This document shows, one piece after another, positions 10,693-42,179 of a stretch of DNA of 64,000 nt (position 1 is the first letter of the stretch; each line of letters opens with the position of its first letter). The stretch covers positions 10,262,475-10,326,474 of the forward strand of contig NC_135554.1 of assembly GCF_964340395.1 (NCBI RefSeq). Reading direction: 5' to 3'. Below the pieces are notes generated by a model. It was not told where the DNA came from. It made no database searches and saw only the letters and a program-made list of their open reading frames with translations. The translations under genes were made by a program, and so were the position numbers. Source of the stretch: Glandiceps talaboti. Lineage: Eukaryota; Hemichordata; Enteropneusta; Spengelidae.

Positions 10693-11269
10693 TCATCGTC
10701 CCTGCTATTGCTTTGTTATTTAGTTTGTTTATCTGTTTTTGTTTGTTGATGTTGTTAATGTCGAGTTTAACCAGATCCTCGATGTAAATGGTTCATTAAA
10801 ATGTAATCTTGTTATATAGCATTGTACCAGTACACTATTTTGAAATATTAGCCGGGTCATATTTTAAAATATTTACATTTTGCTGAGCATATGGTGTTGG
10901 ATATTTACAAATTCGAATTTAATTCAAACATATGTATAGCTGAAACCTGCAACTATGTGTTACTAATAAATTAAAACTTTTACAAGACATGTTCGCTTTA
11001 TTCTAAATACACCACACAGTTCAATGTTTATAGTGACTTCTAATCCTTTGCTTAATCAAACCAAATATTTTACTGTCAACAAGAATATTGATAGTTATTA
11101 TACTACCGTATTGTAGTCACTTTAAAACCACTCCTTAACCTCGAAATGCAAAAAAAAAAATATTGTAATATAGTTAGACGAAACCCCTCTTCCTAACACA
11201 GACCCTGCAACCCCGCAATCCCTCCCCTCCACATAAACACATACTAGATTCATCGTTTCCGTCTGGAAA

Positions 11270-11314
11270 GTATGTATGTATGTATGTATGTATGTATGTA
11301 TGTATGTATGTATG
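11270..11314. repeat. (GTAT)n microsatellite
   Basis: GTAT array of about 11 units. A related TATG/GTAC array lies at 12236-12319. Confidence 0.9.
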
Positions 11315-12235
11315 TGCGTGTGTGTTGGAAATCCACAAATAAGGGACAATAAAAAACCAAAAAACTATATAATGTGTAGGTCTTGATAAGGTTATGCATA
11401 TACAAAGACACATTAAAATGTAGTGTACTGTTATTCCTCAGGCCTTCTTGAAAAAACGTGTAATAATCCCTCCCTATAACAGAAGCTAATATTATCATCG
11501 GTGCTTACGAAATGTAGAGATGCAATGATAAAAACTCCAGTCTCACTTATATCAAACTTTCCATTCTCCGATTAATACCACTCTCTAGAGTAAATCCAGA
11601 ATGCCTTAAAATACATACTTATAGTGTTTCGTTACAAAGGAAACTAGTCGAATGTGAAAATTCATTAATTCTGCATCCCTTGTTGGAAAATCATATACAA
11701 ATGACAGTGCCCCTGGCAACTCCTTCAAAAGCATTTACTGTGTAACTTCCATACTTTAAAATGTCTTAAAAACAGTATAATATTTAAAAACAATATCTAA
11801 AAAAAGAACAGTCTTTTTTATACTTAGTTCTCTGTACAGGAAACACTTAATAAACACAAATAAAAATGCAATGATTCAACTTCCAAGTGTTGTACTAATA
11901 TGTACATTGTAATCGTTTGATCTACATAGATCCTAAAACTCTTCCATAGAGTAACTCTAAATCCTGGCTAGAGCAAGGGGATGGTCACTGTCTCTGAATA
12001 TTACCACAAAATGAGAACAAGACTTGACTGCCTAGGTCTTACAACACAATTCTCTCAACCAACCGAGTTTGCCTGTCACAAGCTGTGCTAAACCTTGTGA
12101 CTTGTGGGTTCCTCCTTTTAAATTAATGAAGTCTACCTCATTAGTCACACTATAAAGACAAACTGATAAATCACGCCATTACTAGACTCTGGCACATGGC
12201 TTATTAGTTATTTGTGAAGTTATCCATTTACTTCA

Positions 12236-12319
12236 TATGTATGTACGTACGTACGTAGCGTACGTATGTGTGTGTGTATGTGTGTATGTATGTATGTATG
12301 TATGTATGTATGTATGTAT
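12236..12319. repeat. TATG/GTAC simple repeat
   Basis: GTAC tetramers grade into GTGT and then TATG units. Confidence 0.9.
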
Positions 12320-13738
12320 CTTGCCAACAATTTGCTTACAAGTAATTACCAGGGAGTGAAGTGTGACACTGTGATAAATAGAGAAACGTACTACTAGTAG
12401 GCAGTTTTAGCACAGCTTGAGACAGGCTAACTCGGACACCTGATCGAATTTGGTAGTAGTATAAAAACTGAGCAGAAGAGATCATTTTCAAGGAGTCATA
12501 AATGAACTTGGGTATTGTATACTTGGGCCCTTATTACTATGGCAACCAAGCTATCGACAAATTAAGACAGACACCACGTGTGGTTGGTAACGGGGGAAGG
12601 GGGTGATAGTCATGTTGTGGTTATGTAGATATAATCACCCTATAATCAAGATAGATAGATTGCGTAGACGGTGAAAGTCCCCGAAAATGTTCCTTCGAAT
12701 ATCAAGTTCGAAATGAGACTGACAAGAAAAAACTCGTGCCATCAGAGATATGCCAGTCTATTGTGCAACGTTCAGTGATAACTTACATCATGTTGCAATA
12801 ATAGTTTGTGTCTCTGTTAGCTTTTCGATAATTGATTTACCATAGTCGTATAGTTAGCTTAACAAAATCATGAAATCACAGCACACACAATGAATAAATA
12901 TGGTTATTCTGGGTATGTTGCTCTAAAGGTGAATTGACTGGAAAAAAATCCACATAGGCAATACTGGATAATGGCAAATTAAGAATAATTAACGCACATA
13001 AACTATTCAAATATTATAGCTACAACGTCTCCTACATGTACTCTTCAGATTGTGATCATTACAAAGTATTGACTCTGTCGTCAGTGATTGTTCATATATA
13101 TACATATATATTGAGATTCATTTGTCATTTTAGAGCTTGACAAGAGCATTGCCAGTCAGTATTTTAAATTGGTACATGTCGAACTCGACTCAAGCTTTAC
13201 TGCTGGAAGTTGGAATAGGTAGCAAAGGAGTCTAGATACAATAACAAAACATCGTATATGTACTGGTACTGTGTCTGTGAAAGAAGTAAGAAATAAACAA
13301 ATTAGATGGTTAGATTGCCTGTAAGAGGCTTGTGCGAATGTTTTGGGAACGTTATTACAAGTGTTGACACTGCGTATGCAAAGGGTAATTTTAGTGGATA
13401 TTACACGACATGTGAACTGTGAATATTGTCACAGTGATAAATGGTAAATCTTGCTATTGTACATTATTTTTTATGAGCACGAGTTAATTAATGTACATAG
13501 TAAGCCTAGTTACCCGACGTTGACTAACTGTTATAAATGTTCAACTTTAACGTGCAATCTGAAATCTGTGTGAGATACAATTATTTTTTAAAAAAAATGT
13601 ATTTCGCTGTCAGCTATCACACTAACATGTCGTGTACATGTGCTTAATAAAATGTCTAGTCAATGGTTAATACACACAGTTCCTCGGCGTTTACGTCACC
13701 TACTGATAAACATCTTAATCCAATGATTGATTTTTAAA

Positions 13739-31035
<17,297 letters not shown>

Positions 31036-32356
31036 CTGCAAAAATAGGAAAATTGATTTAAGTATAGTTGTATCAACACAGTTATGTTTAACATTTGTTT
31101 TAGGTCGCGTATAGTTAAATAAACAGACATGCCGCCTCTAGGGCAAACTCCAGCTACTCATAGAGTAACTCCAGCTACTCAGAGGAGTAGAGAAACAAGA
31201 GACAGAAACTGGGTTACTCGAAGAAACCTTAAATGTGTTATAGCGTTAGACTGGGCATTATACATAATTACAACCATTTAAAAGAGACAGACTCTTATTA
31301 AAAGCACTTGTATGATTATAAATGAAGCTCTCGAAATACATGACCATTAATAGCACGCTCTAAACAAGCGAATTTTTATTACATTTTATAGGCTATAACT
31401 TTCCCTAATTCCATTCTTGTTGACGGTCATTGATCGACATACTGTATTGTAACTAAGATGTGATCTTGATCCTCAAATTAAAAGTCAAACGTCCAGGGAG
31501 AAGAAAGAGGGTGCTTTGTTTGCTATTGAAGCCAAGTGGAAATTGAACATCATTTTTAGCTTATCTGTCATGCATACACAGACTTAAGGAATATGCACAT
31601 TTCAAAGCAATTCGTTGACCCCTTGCAGGACACAACACAGATTGCATTTGTTATTTGTAACGAAAGAAGAATATTTATCAAACAATTGTCGAAAATTATA
31701 TATTATGTTTTTCAAAAAAATGTCAAAATCTCACAGTGATGGCTATGAGATTTATTTATATGTTTAACTGTATGTAAAGGTTGGTGGTTTATGAGAACAT
31801 CAAAATAAACATCGCCACATTAGTAGACCATATAAACTAATTGTTGTTTCTTGTTCTCAGTCACAGTCACGCCTAAACACCTCGACGGAAGATTGGAATC
31901 CGAATGAAAAATTGACCTTTCAGCCAAATGTTCATTTTAATAAATACATTATTCTGCAGAGTGCATTATTTTAATAACCATACAATGTTAATTATAATTC
32001 AATATTTAATACCATACCTGTACTTAATAACTATTTACCAAAAAATTGCCTGGAATTGAACTATTGTTTTTTGATGTTGATTTTCAATTGAAAGAGATTA
32101 TTTACTGCTCAACAGGATGACTTCCAACACTGGCTTTGTTATGCAAATTTCATATGTATTAGAATACGATTTATATGACATTGACAAAGTGTGACATCAC
32201 TTTGTTTGATATATGTTTCTCACGACTAAAGTTTAAATAGTTAATATGTAGCTTTGTTTAATTGCATTGTTTTTGTCGTAACATTCCATCATGTCGTACA
32301 TTTCATCCTATCGTAAAATACACTATCAAAGGAGTCAAAAACATATAGACATTATC

Positions 32357-32361
32357 CCTCT

Positions 32362-32404
<43 letters not shown>

Positions 32405-32519
32405 TCTCTCTCTCTTTCTCTCGCGCACTCGCTCTCCCTCCTTCCCCCTCTCTCCCTCCCCCTCCCTCCCCTTCTCTCTCTCACTCTCTCTCACTCTCTT
32501 TCTCGCTCTCTCGGCTCTC
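32357..32519. repeat. (CT)n pyrimidine tract
   Basis: CT-rich tract with TTC, CCT and CTCG variants; strand-asymmetric, upstream of gene A. Confidence 0.92.
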
Positions 32520-33379
32520 GGGGGCAACTCCTATAAACGATCAGACGGGGAGGGTCCGCTGGAAAGGTGTGGGTTTTGTACTCGAGGGGGGGGGGGTACT
32601 CGGTGAAAACACATTTCTCGTAGCGGGAAGACTTCGAAAAAAAGTCCATCTATACCGGTATGTTTTGCTCCACTAGCTTAGAATATTTCTATAATTTTCA
32701 ACGTTATGCTTAAACAATTGTTTAAAGTAAGATTTGATTTGATTTCTCAAAAAATGATTATTTTAATAACGTTTTAGCTATTTCACCATGCAAACTGCTA
32801 TCTACATGTATCCTAGACTCGTGTAGTGTTTATTTTGTGCGATGTAGTTGGTATGACAAAGGTTGGTATTTTGTGGCATGTGGTATGACAGCAGTTTGGG
32901 CTTGTATGTCTTAGCGTAGCCTCAAAGTATTTTACAACCCCTGGGCCTATTCTCTTCTGTAACCCCCTTTATTTAACTACTTGTATTTTATTCTACTATA
33001 AGTCATCCACAGTGTCAGCTCTAAGCAGTGGAATTTGACATTCTTTTGTATTCAACCAGAATATATTGTACCACATGTCAACTGATACTGACGTGCGTCG
33101 CTGCAGTTGTCAGAACAGATAACCTCGGCTCCTAGGTCAATGTACAGGCTATCCACCGACTGGAACATCATGGGAAATATTCAACAATAGTTCGCCTGTT
33201 TACAAATTACCATCTATGAATAAAACCTGTAAGTGTGTACTTACAGGTACAGTGGTGACTTTTTTTTTCTTTTTTTTTTAAATTGCATTATAAGGTATTT
33301 CTGCTTCAATTTTTAAAACATTGAATGCAATAACTGATCTATTTCATGTTGACTGTTTAGGACAAATAACAAAAAACTA

Positions 33380-33745
33380 AGTGTTTCCAATAACCCAACC
33401 GACAACCGACCCTACTTTAAGCCTAAACATTCTTATACATTCAAAAAAGGTAAAATAGTAACAATTTACTCCTATTTCCATGTAAATATTTTGGTCAAAG
33501 TATCTTTAGTAATTTTAGACTGTAAAAATGAATGTATACGGTACAGTGTATTCATCTATTTCATAATGTAATTGTCTTCATTTAGTTCTTTTACATTTCA
33601 TCAAACTATCACAAAATTATTGTGAGCAATGGGTATTTTGTTTTAGTGTTCGTTAAAGATTTCTCAACAGCCGTAATAATAGAAAGAAAAAATTCCAACC
33701 TACCTACTCTATTTTCTGAAGTCATGTTATGTTTTTGGAAACAAG
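33380..33745 (+). mobile_element. TIR element family 2, copy 3
   Basis: Begins AGTGTTTCCAATAACC and ends GTTATGTTTTTGGAAACA. It shares ATTTACTCCTATTTCCATGT, ATCAAACTATCAC and TCTGAAGTCATGTTAT with copy 2. Upstream of the gene A transmembrane exon. Confidence 0.6.
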
Positions 33746-34805
33746 CCCCCCCCCCTTTTTTTTTATTTCTACCTTACTAACGTATTTAGATTGCTTCCAG
33801 TTGAAGGATATCTGGATATATCTCAGCTGCAATGAGCAACATTTCTGAGATATGTACACCCATGTTGTATCACTATGCACCGTGCAAACATAATATTTAT
33901 GAAAGAGCAAATGGTTGACATGGTTACTGTTACTAACGCAGTGGCTTTTAGTTTTAAAAAAAAGAAATCTTTAAGATTGCAATATATCATTTAATATATA
34001 GACACATGGTCATTTTTCAAAATCAATACTTTCTTCCGAATGTCATTGTCATACATGCATTTCAAGTGGTGAAAACAAACGTTACCTCCAATTGGTCAAT
34101 TTCGTCACATGACGGCTGTATATTGGTAATATAATTTTTCAAAACTATAAATGATAAATTATAGTGTACTGAGATATGTTTTGACCATATGCACAATTCA
34201 GCAATGTTCACAGCGACTATGTAGACGAATACAATAAAGTAGCCAGTATAGCCTTGACCTTTGACATGAGATGGGCCCTATCGATATACTAGCTCACTAT
34301 TTAACCCGGAAGTAGGTAGCAATCGTCGGACTACCGAAAGGCTCGTTTTGTTTTATCTGAAGTTCACCTTATATATCTGATCCATATGATCCTAAGATGT
34401 GTTCAATTGATAGATAGTACATCGAATTGTAGACAAATGTCGTCAAATCTAAATAAAATAACCCCCAAACCCTTATCAAAAGTAACTACTGGGTATTTGC
34501 TCCGTTGACCTGATATCGCCTTAGTGTGTACATAATATAACCACACAAATTACAGGGTAAATTAACAAACGTTAAAGACCATGTCATCCCAAACCGTCCT
34601 CTGGGCAGAGTATCACTTAAATATCAATGTCGGATGAAATTAATGACGTTCATACAGATTGTAAAATGTTGATTGTATTGCGGAAATATCGGTGTGTATA
34701 CTTCCTCCTAGCCGATTGTGTTGGACTGACGTTTGTTTAAAAAAACACCAACATTTCGTCGTCATGTTTTTAAACTTCAAAAAAAGAGTACGATATAGTA
34801 CTCAC

Positions 34806-34930
34806 CTTCAGTAAGCTTATGTTGTAATGTTACTCACTAATTCCGTCGGTGACTTAAACTTCATGAAGGTCGGTTTATAGACACTAGACAGCTCGAGATC
34901 TCCTCACCAGACGAACTTCAGACCGCGAGT
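34806..34930 (-). CDS. Candidate 5' untranslated exon of gene A
   Basis: A strong donor (CTGAAG|GTGAGTACT on the minus strand) at 34806/34805 closes a stretch with no long frame; the ATG inside it meets a stop after 15 codons. It could be a non-coding first exon joined to the transmembrane exon. The start coordinate is arbitrary. Confidence 0.25.
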
Positions 34931-35168
34931 GTACTAAAATTAGAATATCAATAATGGGCTTCTGGCTGTTGTTCACTCAGGTGACCCAGGATTAACACCG
35001 ACTATTGGCATAGAAGAGAGAATGTAGGCAGTCAAAGGTCAACCACTGGTAGGATAAAAGTACGTGTGTAGTGGTCACAAAACACTCCAAATTTAGTATG
35101 AAGTAAATTAGAGTTGAACGAAACCTATATTAAATCATCGCAATCTTGGGGGTTAAATAATTTGGCCG

Positions 35169-35240
35169 ACAAGAGAGTTCAGATTTGGTCGAAATTCCTT
35201 TTCCACAAGAGAGTTCAGATTTGGTCGAAATTCCTTTTCT
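35169..35240. repeat. 36-bp tandem duplication
   Basis: Two adjacent, nearly perfect copies of a unit starting ACAAGAGAGTTCAGATTTGG, about 250-300 bases upstream (minus sense) of the candidate 5' exon of gene A. Confidence 0.85.
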
Positions 35241-35814
35241 TCAGTTTGTGAGTGTTTAGCTTGCTAGTGCTGTGCAATAACCACATCGATCACTGTTATT
35301 AACAGTGTTAATGGTTTTCAAGTATCGCTCAACCACTGGTGCTTAATCAATGTCCAACTTCTTCAACGTCCAATCCTAGTACATGTACACAATTCTGTGA
35401 CAGACGACAGCGAAGGAACAAAGTCTGAATGTTACAAGACTTAGTGTGATTTATCATTGGACCATATCGATTGTTAGACACGTGATCAAAAAGGTTTTTC
35501 AAAAAGCTAATCAGTATGACGGTCGACGTCATATTTAGTTTAATAGGGCATTTAAATGTAAATTCTACAAATTTGGAAGATGAATTCTTTCTAACAATGA
35601 CTGCGTGTAGCTCTGTAAAGTGATTATGCGGAAACAATGACATGCTCTGTAATAAGCCTCTAGACAAAGAAATTAGTCAACATGTCCAGGCGCAGTATTT
35701 CCTTATTCTGTTTGTTTCCACTTTCATTGAGATTCAAATGACCAACAAATACATAAAAGGCTATGACACACAGGGTGTTTACCATCATGTCAAGTATGCA
35801 CTGATTGCAATACA

Positions 35815-35839
35815 AATGATGATGATGATGATGATATCG

Positions 35840-35889
<50 letters not shown>

Positions 35890-35927
35890 GCTGTTGTTGT
35901 TGTTGTTGTTGCTGCTGCTGCTGCTGC
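35815..35927. repeat. (GAT)n, (GTT)n, (GCT)n
   Basis: Adjacent trinucleotide arrays. The polyLeu, polyAla and polyThr frames are artefacts. Confidence 0.95.
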
Positions 35928-37763
35928 TTCTGTATATAAGCTTATATAACTACCATCCTGCTCTCCTTTCATATGTATAAATCAACGATGACATTATGTA
36001 TAGACAGAATCAAATATCAGTGTCAAATATTTATAAATACAACATAACTCCCTGGAATTTCTGAATAGTTTTAAGCGGCCACTTGACCAATTTTTGAGAA
36101 ATACATCAAATTAGATACACAAAACGTCGTAAAGTCTATGAATTTAGTCACATTTTATATGGAAATGTTTGATGAACGACAACACCAAATTGGGTTTCGA
36201 ATAGAATACATACATTTACATGACTATACGCATACCGATGAGAAGCTATCTCCAGGAATTTATTATGTTACATGTTGCATATACATTTCATCTATACGAT
36301 CTCATTTAATCACACCAGGCTATGAGAATACCATAACGTAATTTCAGGAGATAATGGACATTCTGTAATTGTATCTCTGTACTCGTTGAACGAAACTCAA
36401 CTTTTATACCATATGTAGGAGCGAATAGCTATTTTTTATGGGTGCCGGCCGGCCGCGGCGAAAGGGAAAAGTCAGCTGCAAAATAGTCACTTGAAACATA
36501 GGTCACCGTGTGGAGTACATATCGTAAAATCATAACCCATTCATATCTCCAAAATAGAACATTTTGCTGTTGCAGTTATCTTCTTCATTGGCTATTTGAA
36601 TCATTCAGTATGTAATACCAGCTAAACTCCTTACGGATATCACAGCGGGGGGGGGGGGGGGATTAGTAACCTAGTAGGAATGTTTCAAGGAAGTTTAGCC
36701 TTGAAAGCATCGGTTTCCTGGACGGCTTTCAAGGCATGGTTTAGTGTGGTTATCGAAGGAAATTGTGTTTTTGGCGTTTAAACGATCGATGCTTGAATCT
36801 CCCTCTTCTTCCTGGAATAGAGGTATCAAACTTGTATCTAGAAGTTTATTTATTTGCTAAATGATGCCCATTTCAAACTCTATATGGCAACGTCGCCATT
36901 AACAATATTTGCAAGAAAAAATAATTTAGCTATATAGTACATATTATGATAACTTATCCCAGAGAAGAAAGATATTATAGCGTACGTATGACAAGTTCTC
37001 AACCTGCAATGTTTATTGGAGAGGATATCTCATTAACATATTCATAATCGGTAGAAAGTAACTGATATCGATGACAAGTAACACATAACAGACTCAGTGC
37101 TACTCCCAAGAAACATCGATCTCGCGAAGTGAGCTCATTCGGAAACAGTTTTGGCCAAAACACAACAGTCCGTTGTCAACCAAAATTCCTCCATTATGAT
37201 CAAGAAGGTCACTCAAGGACAGTTGACTGTGTTGGGGGTACTTCTGACATAACTCATGCATAACCATGTACGTATATCTCACCCTGAGGTATTTATAAAT
37301 ATATATATATATATATATATTATTGACTGGGTGTTGATATAACCACATAAAAGTGCTCAATACAGTTAGTAGAGCGAGTTATATACAGGTTTTGAAAATA
37401 TGAACAAAATTACATGCTATTGACCCTACAGAACTGTTTCGTGAGGTGTGTATTCCTCACTCATCAGGGGGGTAGAATGGAATATAGTATCTGCGTTTCC
37501 TTACCGTTAAATTCTATTATTCTAATGTTCCTAACAGGGAATATCTACCTAGTAACATAGCGTATTTGCATAGTTAATTGTTCTACAATAATGATTTATG
37601 TCTATGCCTACACGACGACACAAGTTCATTCCGTTTGTTTAGAGTGCAGCGATGAGGTTGACAAATTATAATGTACTTTTCAGTTATGCAGAGATTACAT
37701 CTCTGACTGGAGCTGTTGTACGGTCGCGCGCGCGCGATAATTTTCCACGTTATGTCGTAATCA

Positions 37764-38470
37764 AATTCTTTATCCTTAAGAACCCATACACTTACTTAGT
37801 TCTGTTGAGTTTCTTGACAAATTGTTGCGGAATGAAGCTGTGTGGTTCCTGTACCGTGTCTTGAACTCGTTTTCAGTAAGTCCGACATACGTTTCACGGA
37901 TATTGGTGTCTTTGCGCTGAACTGTTGTCTGGTATACCACACTGTTTTGTAAACATTTCCCGTTCACTGAGGGGACATGTGTCCTTCACGCGACAGTTAC
38001 ATAATTTAGTATTCTCGTTTTTACAGCCGTTCTGGGTAGACAGTTGTGTTTTATTGTGGTTGTCGATGAGACGTTTAGTATTAGTTACCAACTGTAACTA
38101 ATTTTAATTGTGTTACGATTGATGATTTTCCTGAGGTTGTTCCCTTGTGGAAAGCACTTGTCTACCAGGGCGAGGAATTTTTTACCAATATTAGTGGAGA
38201 CACTCTTGCTGAAGGGTACCATAAAATATTATTCCGTGGCCTATTCTTCCTACCTATAGTTGCGGGGGGCTTATAATAAATATTCAAGTTTGTATTTATA
38301 CCCGCTTTCGTGTATTGCTTTCTGGTACTGAGGTGCGGCTTGATCGAATGACTGCTTGTCTGATGATATAGATGACAGGCGTCTATTTACCCCCGCTGGT
38401 ATGTTTTTAAATAATATTAGGGGGGTCTATCATCTGTCTCAATCCGTTCTTAGACAAATCCTAAATTGTC
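37764..38470 (-). mobile_element. Degraded Penelope-like retroelement fragment with GIY-YIG endonuclease
   Basis: On the minus strand several frames, broken by frameshifts and stops, line up as the end of one retroelement ORF. First comes NIPAGVNRRLSSISSDKQSF with HESGYKYKLEY, then [20 protein letters not shown], then a Cys-rich CNCRVKDTCPL, then GKCLQNSVVYQTTVQR with ETYVGLTENEFKTRYRNHT. The last part has the VVY...YVG pair of a GIY-YIG nuclease. This C-terminal arrangement is known from GIY-YIG-bearing retroelements such as Penelope-like elements. No intact reverse transcriptase was seen upstream, so it is a dead relic. Confidence 0.65.
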
Positions 38471-39251
38471 GGACATAAATTAAATTGTTACGTCAACTTC
38501 GACTTTTACATTTAAATTATGTGGAATACAATATGTGCACAGAACACAATACTCTTTGCCCTATAGAAAACTAAAGTCATTCGTTGGCACTGGTCCATTA
38601 CTATACCGTTTGTCATATACACTGTTGATAACAAAGGGGGAAATATATTCTTGCAATGCTTCTCGTGTAAAAAAGGGGTAACGTGATCTGGTATTGTTGA
38701 AAAAATGTCGGATGTTTTTTTTTTATGTTGATTGCTGATAACTAGTAGAATCCTGGTACATTAGATTAATGATTTAAGACACTGTGTTAGGGAGGTTTTT
38801 TTTACACGTTTTTGTCTAATGCTTCCCTGAAGCCCAATACGGTTTCCTGGTTGTCTTACATTCACCTACTAGTAATTCGAAACGTAGGTGATTTTATTAC
38901 GAGTCTACAACCCTGGCATACACAAAAGTCGTTCGAATTTAAATTTATCTTTTCGCCCTTGCAAAGTTAACGACGTATTCTTTGTTAAACTACTTTATTC
39001 GACTATCCACTTTGGTAGGAAATGCTTTCGCCATAGATTAGAAACTACGAACAGACCAGGTTTCACTGATATCATTCTATGCTGGTTGTTTTTTTTTGTC
39101 TGGTTACCATTCATCATACAGACTACAAAAGCACTCTATATCCATATATCCGATTATTTATATTTCTACACATGTAAAAAACTATATAGATAAATCACAA
39201 TCCCTCAAGAGGAAGTGTGGTTGAATACAACTATTGGTGAGGTATACTTAC

Positions 39252-39292
39252 ACGTTGTTGTTGTTGTTGTTGTTGTTGTTGGGGTGGTGGTG
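39252..39292. repeat. (GTT)n then GGT
   Basis: Short GTT array of about 10 units followed by GGTGG. Confidence 0.9.
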
Positions 39293-42179
39293 GCTTTATA
39301 ACAAGCTGATTTACTATTAATCATATACCGCTTAACTATATCGCGATGGAAGTAACAACGTTCAGTGCAAACTTGAAACTCGCTTTAACACAGTTTCCAT
39401 GTTTAGTTTGCGTTAATCATATTCGTCCATCATCGTCTATCTCATTATCGACGTCTGTTGTTGTTGAATATATACTTCATGTTCAAAATAAATTTCAAAT
39501 ATACTAGCATACTTCATTGCAGAATACTATGTTATTGTGTGTCATTCCATAACCACTATCATTTACTGCCATATAGTTTACCGGGGTCGTCTTCAGCAAA
39601 TTAAATCGTATAGTTTCAATGGATAAAATCATTTGGAACACACGAACCAATTACAAATGATAACACTCATAAATTACTAAATATATGGGAATCAGTAAAT
39701 ACATGTCATTTGAGAAAGAGTACATGAAGGTGAACATTTTTCAGCTTGGCGGACAATAAATCAGCAACTATATTAGACTATTTTATGAATGCATTAATTA
39801 AATACCACATTGGCCATGACAACCAACGACTGTGCATGATTTGAATGCGAGGGTATATTTTGGGACAATGATTGCACTTTACAATGAACATCAAGTCACC
39901 AGCACAAGAGACACGGTAAAAGTATGAAATATAACTTGGTGCTAACCCCCTTGGTTTATTATTCCAAATAGTAGAACCCAATAAGACAGGGCAATACACA
40001 GTGTGTTGACTCGGATATACATGTATGTTAGTATAAGGGTCGGTTATTTATGACCAAATGGTATATCAACTCTGGCGTTGACAACGTTGACACACTTCAC
40101 ATTTACAATTTAAATGACACTGCTAACAAAATTTAGTGAGACAGTGCGGTGGCATTTGCAGATATTAAATTAATCATTGAATTAAAGATTAATTTTTACC
40201 AAAATAAAAACAGTATATCAATCTGGAAAAATGCCAAAATGTGAACAGACTGCAATGTACAATGAGTAGCTAGCCACAAACTTTACTTCACAGTCAAATG
40301 TTCACACTTCTCATAGCTAGGAGAAAACCATTGGCGTTAAGGATCTTTCAGGAAAGTTCAAAGATGACCTTATCTGTTTACTTTTTGAAGAATGCATGAG
40401 GAAAAACAACTCTGGACGAAAGTGTACTTTTGTTCTATGTACTCTGCCATTTACTTTATTGCTACGAAACACAAGCGAACAAAGAAAGGTTGATTCGTTA
40501 CATTCCACAGCTAGATAATAACAGTGGGAAAAAAATGTGTCAACAAGCTAAGACAGACAAAGATTACAGCTATCATTGTGGTATTTAGTAGCTATAGAAA
40601 TGGGTACTAGTAGCTATTGATGTGTGGGTATCATAACATTGTTATTGCAATACTACAAAGACTTGGAATCAACAATAATGTACACTAAGAGTCGACACAA
40701 GTATTCCACTGTATGGGTCTGCCACTAGAACGAACCATTCGTTCATGGTTGGTATTAACCGAGAAATGTTACAGGTCGAAATAAACATCAATTTACCGGA
40801 CTATGAGTGTATTTATCAACAAGCTACAATATAGCTGGCTTTACTTTGTGTCCGTCTGTCTGTCTGTCTTAATTTGTCAAAAAACCCACACCACTGTAAT
40901 GCACAACACCTTTCCAAACAAGTATCAACAGTCCTTGCAATGACAATGTGTTGGCACAGTGTTGACAATATTCACTTCTTTCTACATGCATGCCTATAAT
41001 GGAAAGACTTGCATGGACATGCAAGACATTGACACAATAGCTTTGGAATTCAAACAGGAAAACAATACTTTAAACGTTCTTTGTTTTAAGTACAGCAGAG
41101 ACAAATAATTCAGTTTTAGTAAAAAGCAAGGAAATACAAAGATATCCAAATCGTGAAGGACACAAGAAAAGCCAGATAAAGTCATAAACTATATCATACT
41201 GTACACAGGCGTTATCTGAATTAGTATAGGTGAGTGACAGTAAATATTATATAACAGATATAGTAAATGATGTATTGGAATTTATGAATAATGATGTAAA
41301 AACAAAGAATAAATGATTTATATAGAAAATATATATATACATAATAAAGAAAGGCCATTCTATGGCTTTCAGATGACGGGTAATATTGTTCACATTGTAT
41401 AATAAAGTTTACAATAATCAATTAACATTTGACAATAAACAAAAAAATTATAATAGGCTTGACATAAACAGGTACATCATTTTGAGGAGCAGATAATTAG
41501 TATCTGTGTTTGTAGTCAATTGATGTATTTGATGACTAAGCATTATTGACACTCATTTTAATGCAAACTTATGACATCATCAGTGAGAACAATTTAGGAC
41601 TGCAGAGAGCCATTTTCAGCTAACTAAGATAGATAGATTCAAACTATAACTATTGTTACAACATGCCAATATTACGATATTCATTTAATTTAGCTCACAG
41701 TAGGGCTGTGTTTCTCACAACTCTCTCCAGTGTTTATTTTTTATAAACTTCCATGATCTTACAGTTACATTTCGGGGACTTCAAATGTTAACAATACCTT
41801 GATTACAGGGTGAATATATCCACATGACCAAGGCCCCCCTGTTATCCACTTGTGTATTCTACGATAGTGAACAATAGTATAAGTTTGTGTCTAACTTAGT
41901 GAGCTGAAAGTCTGCTTTCCTAAACCCTTGCTAACTCATTGAATAAAAGACAATAACAAGTTTTGGCTCAATTACTTTGAATGAAATCAGGTCGGGTTAC
42001 TTTTCTTATACAATCAGATGTTTGCCAATTCACTTAAATTGACAGTACACATAACTATTGAAACTATTTTGAATCAAAAGATAGTCTGGCTTGATAAAAA
42101 TATGACTAATACTGCAGCATTTTCTATGCATGAGCTATAAGTATAGCAGATCATTGCCAAATAATCTGTTGCAATGACA

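Larger units (their letters stand above)
8389..13738. other. Intergenic stretch with many microsatellites
   Basis: No exon recognised on either strand. It separates the 3' end of the plus-strand ZP gene from the 3' end of minus-strand gene A, so the two genes converge. The 3'UTR of gene A should lie in its right part. It contains the CAA, CA, CAGA/ACAT, TCA and GTAT arrays listed separately. Confidence 0.6.
31036..34805. other. Upstream of the gene A transmembrane exon; no ectodomain exon found
   Basis: Both strands were read for exons ending in phase 1 before a GT, and none with recognisable domain sequence was seen. It contains the CT tract, a poly-G run near 32587 and TIR element copy 3. 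Confidence 0.5.

Noticed and set aside
35347-35667. 106-codon minus-strand frame near the start of gene A
   Set aside because: No signal peptide, no recognised domain and no splice fit to the transmembrane exon.
35642-35980. PolyLeu 112-codon frame
   Set aside because: Created by GAT/GTT/GCT arrays; the flanks show no protein resemblance.
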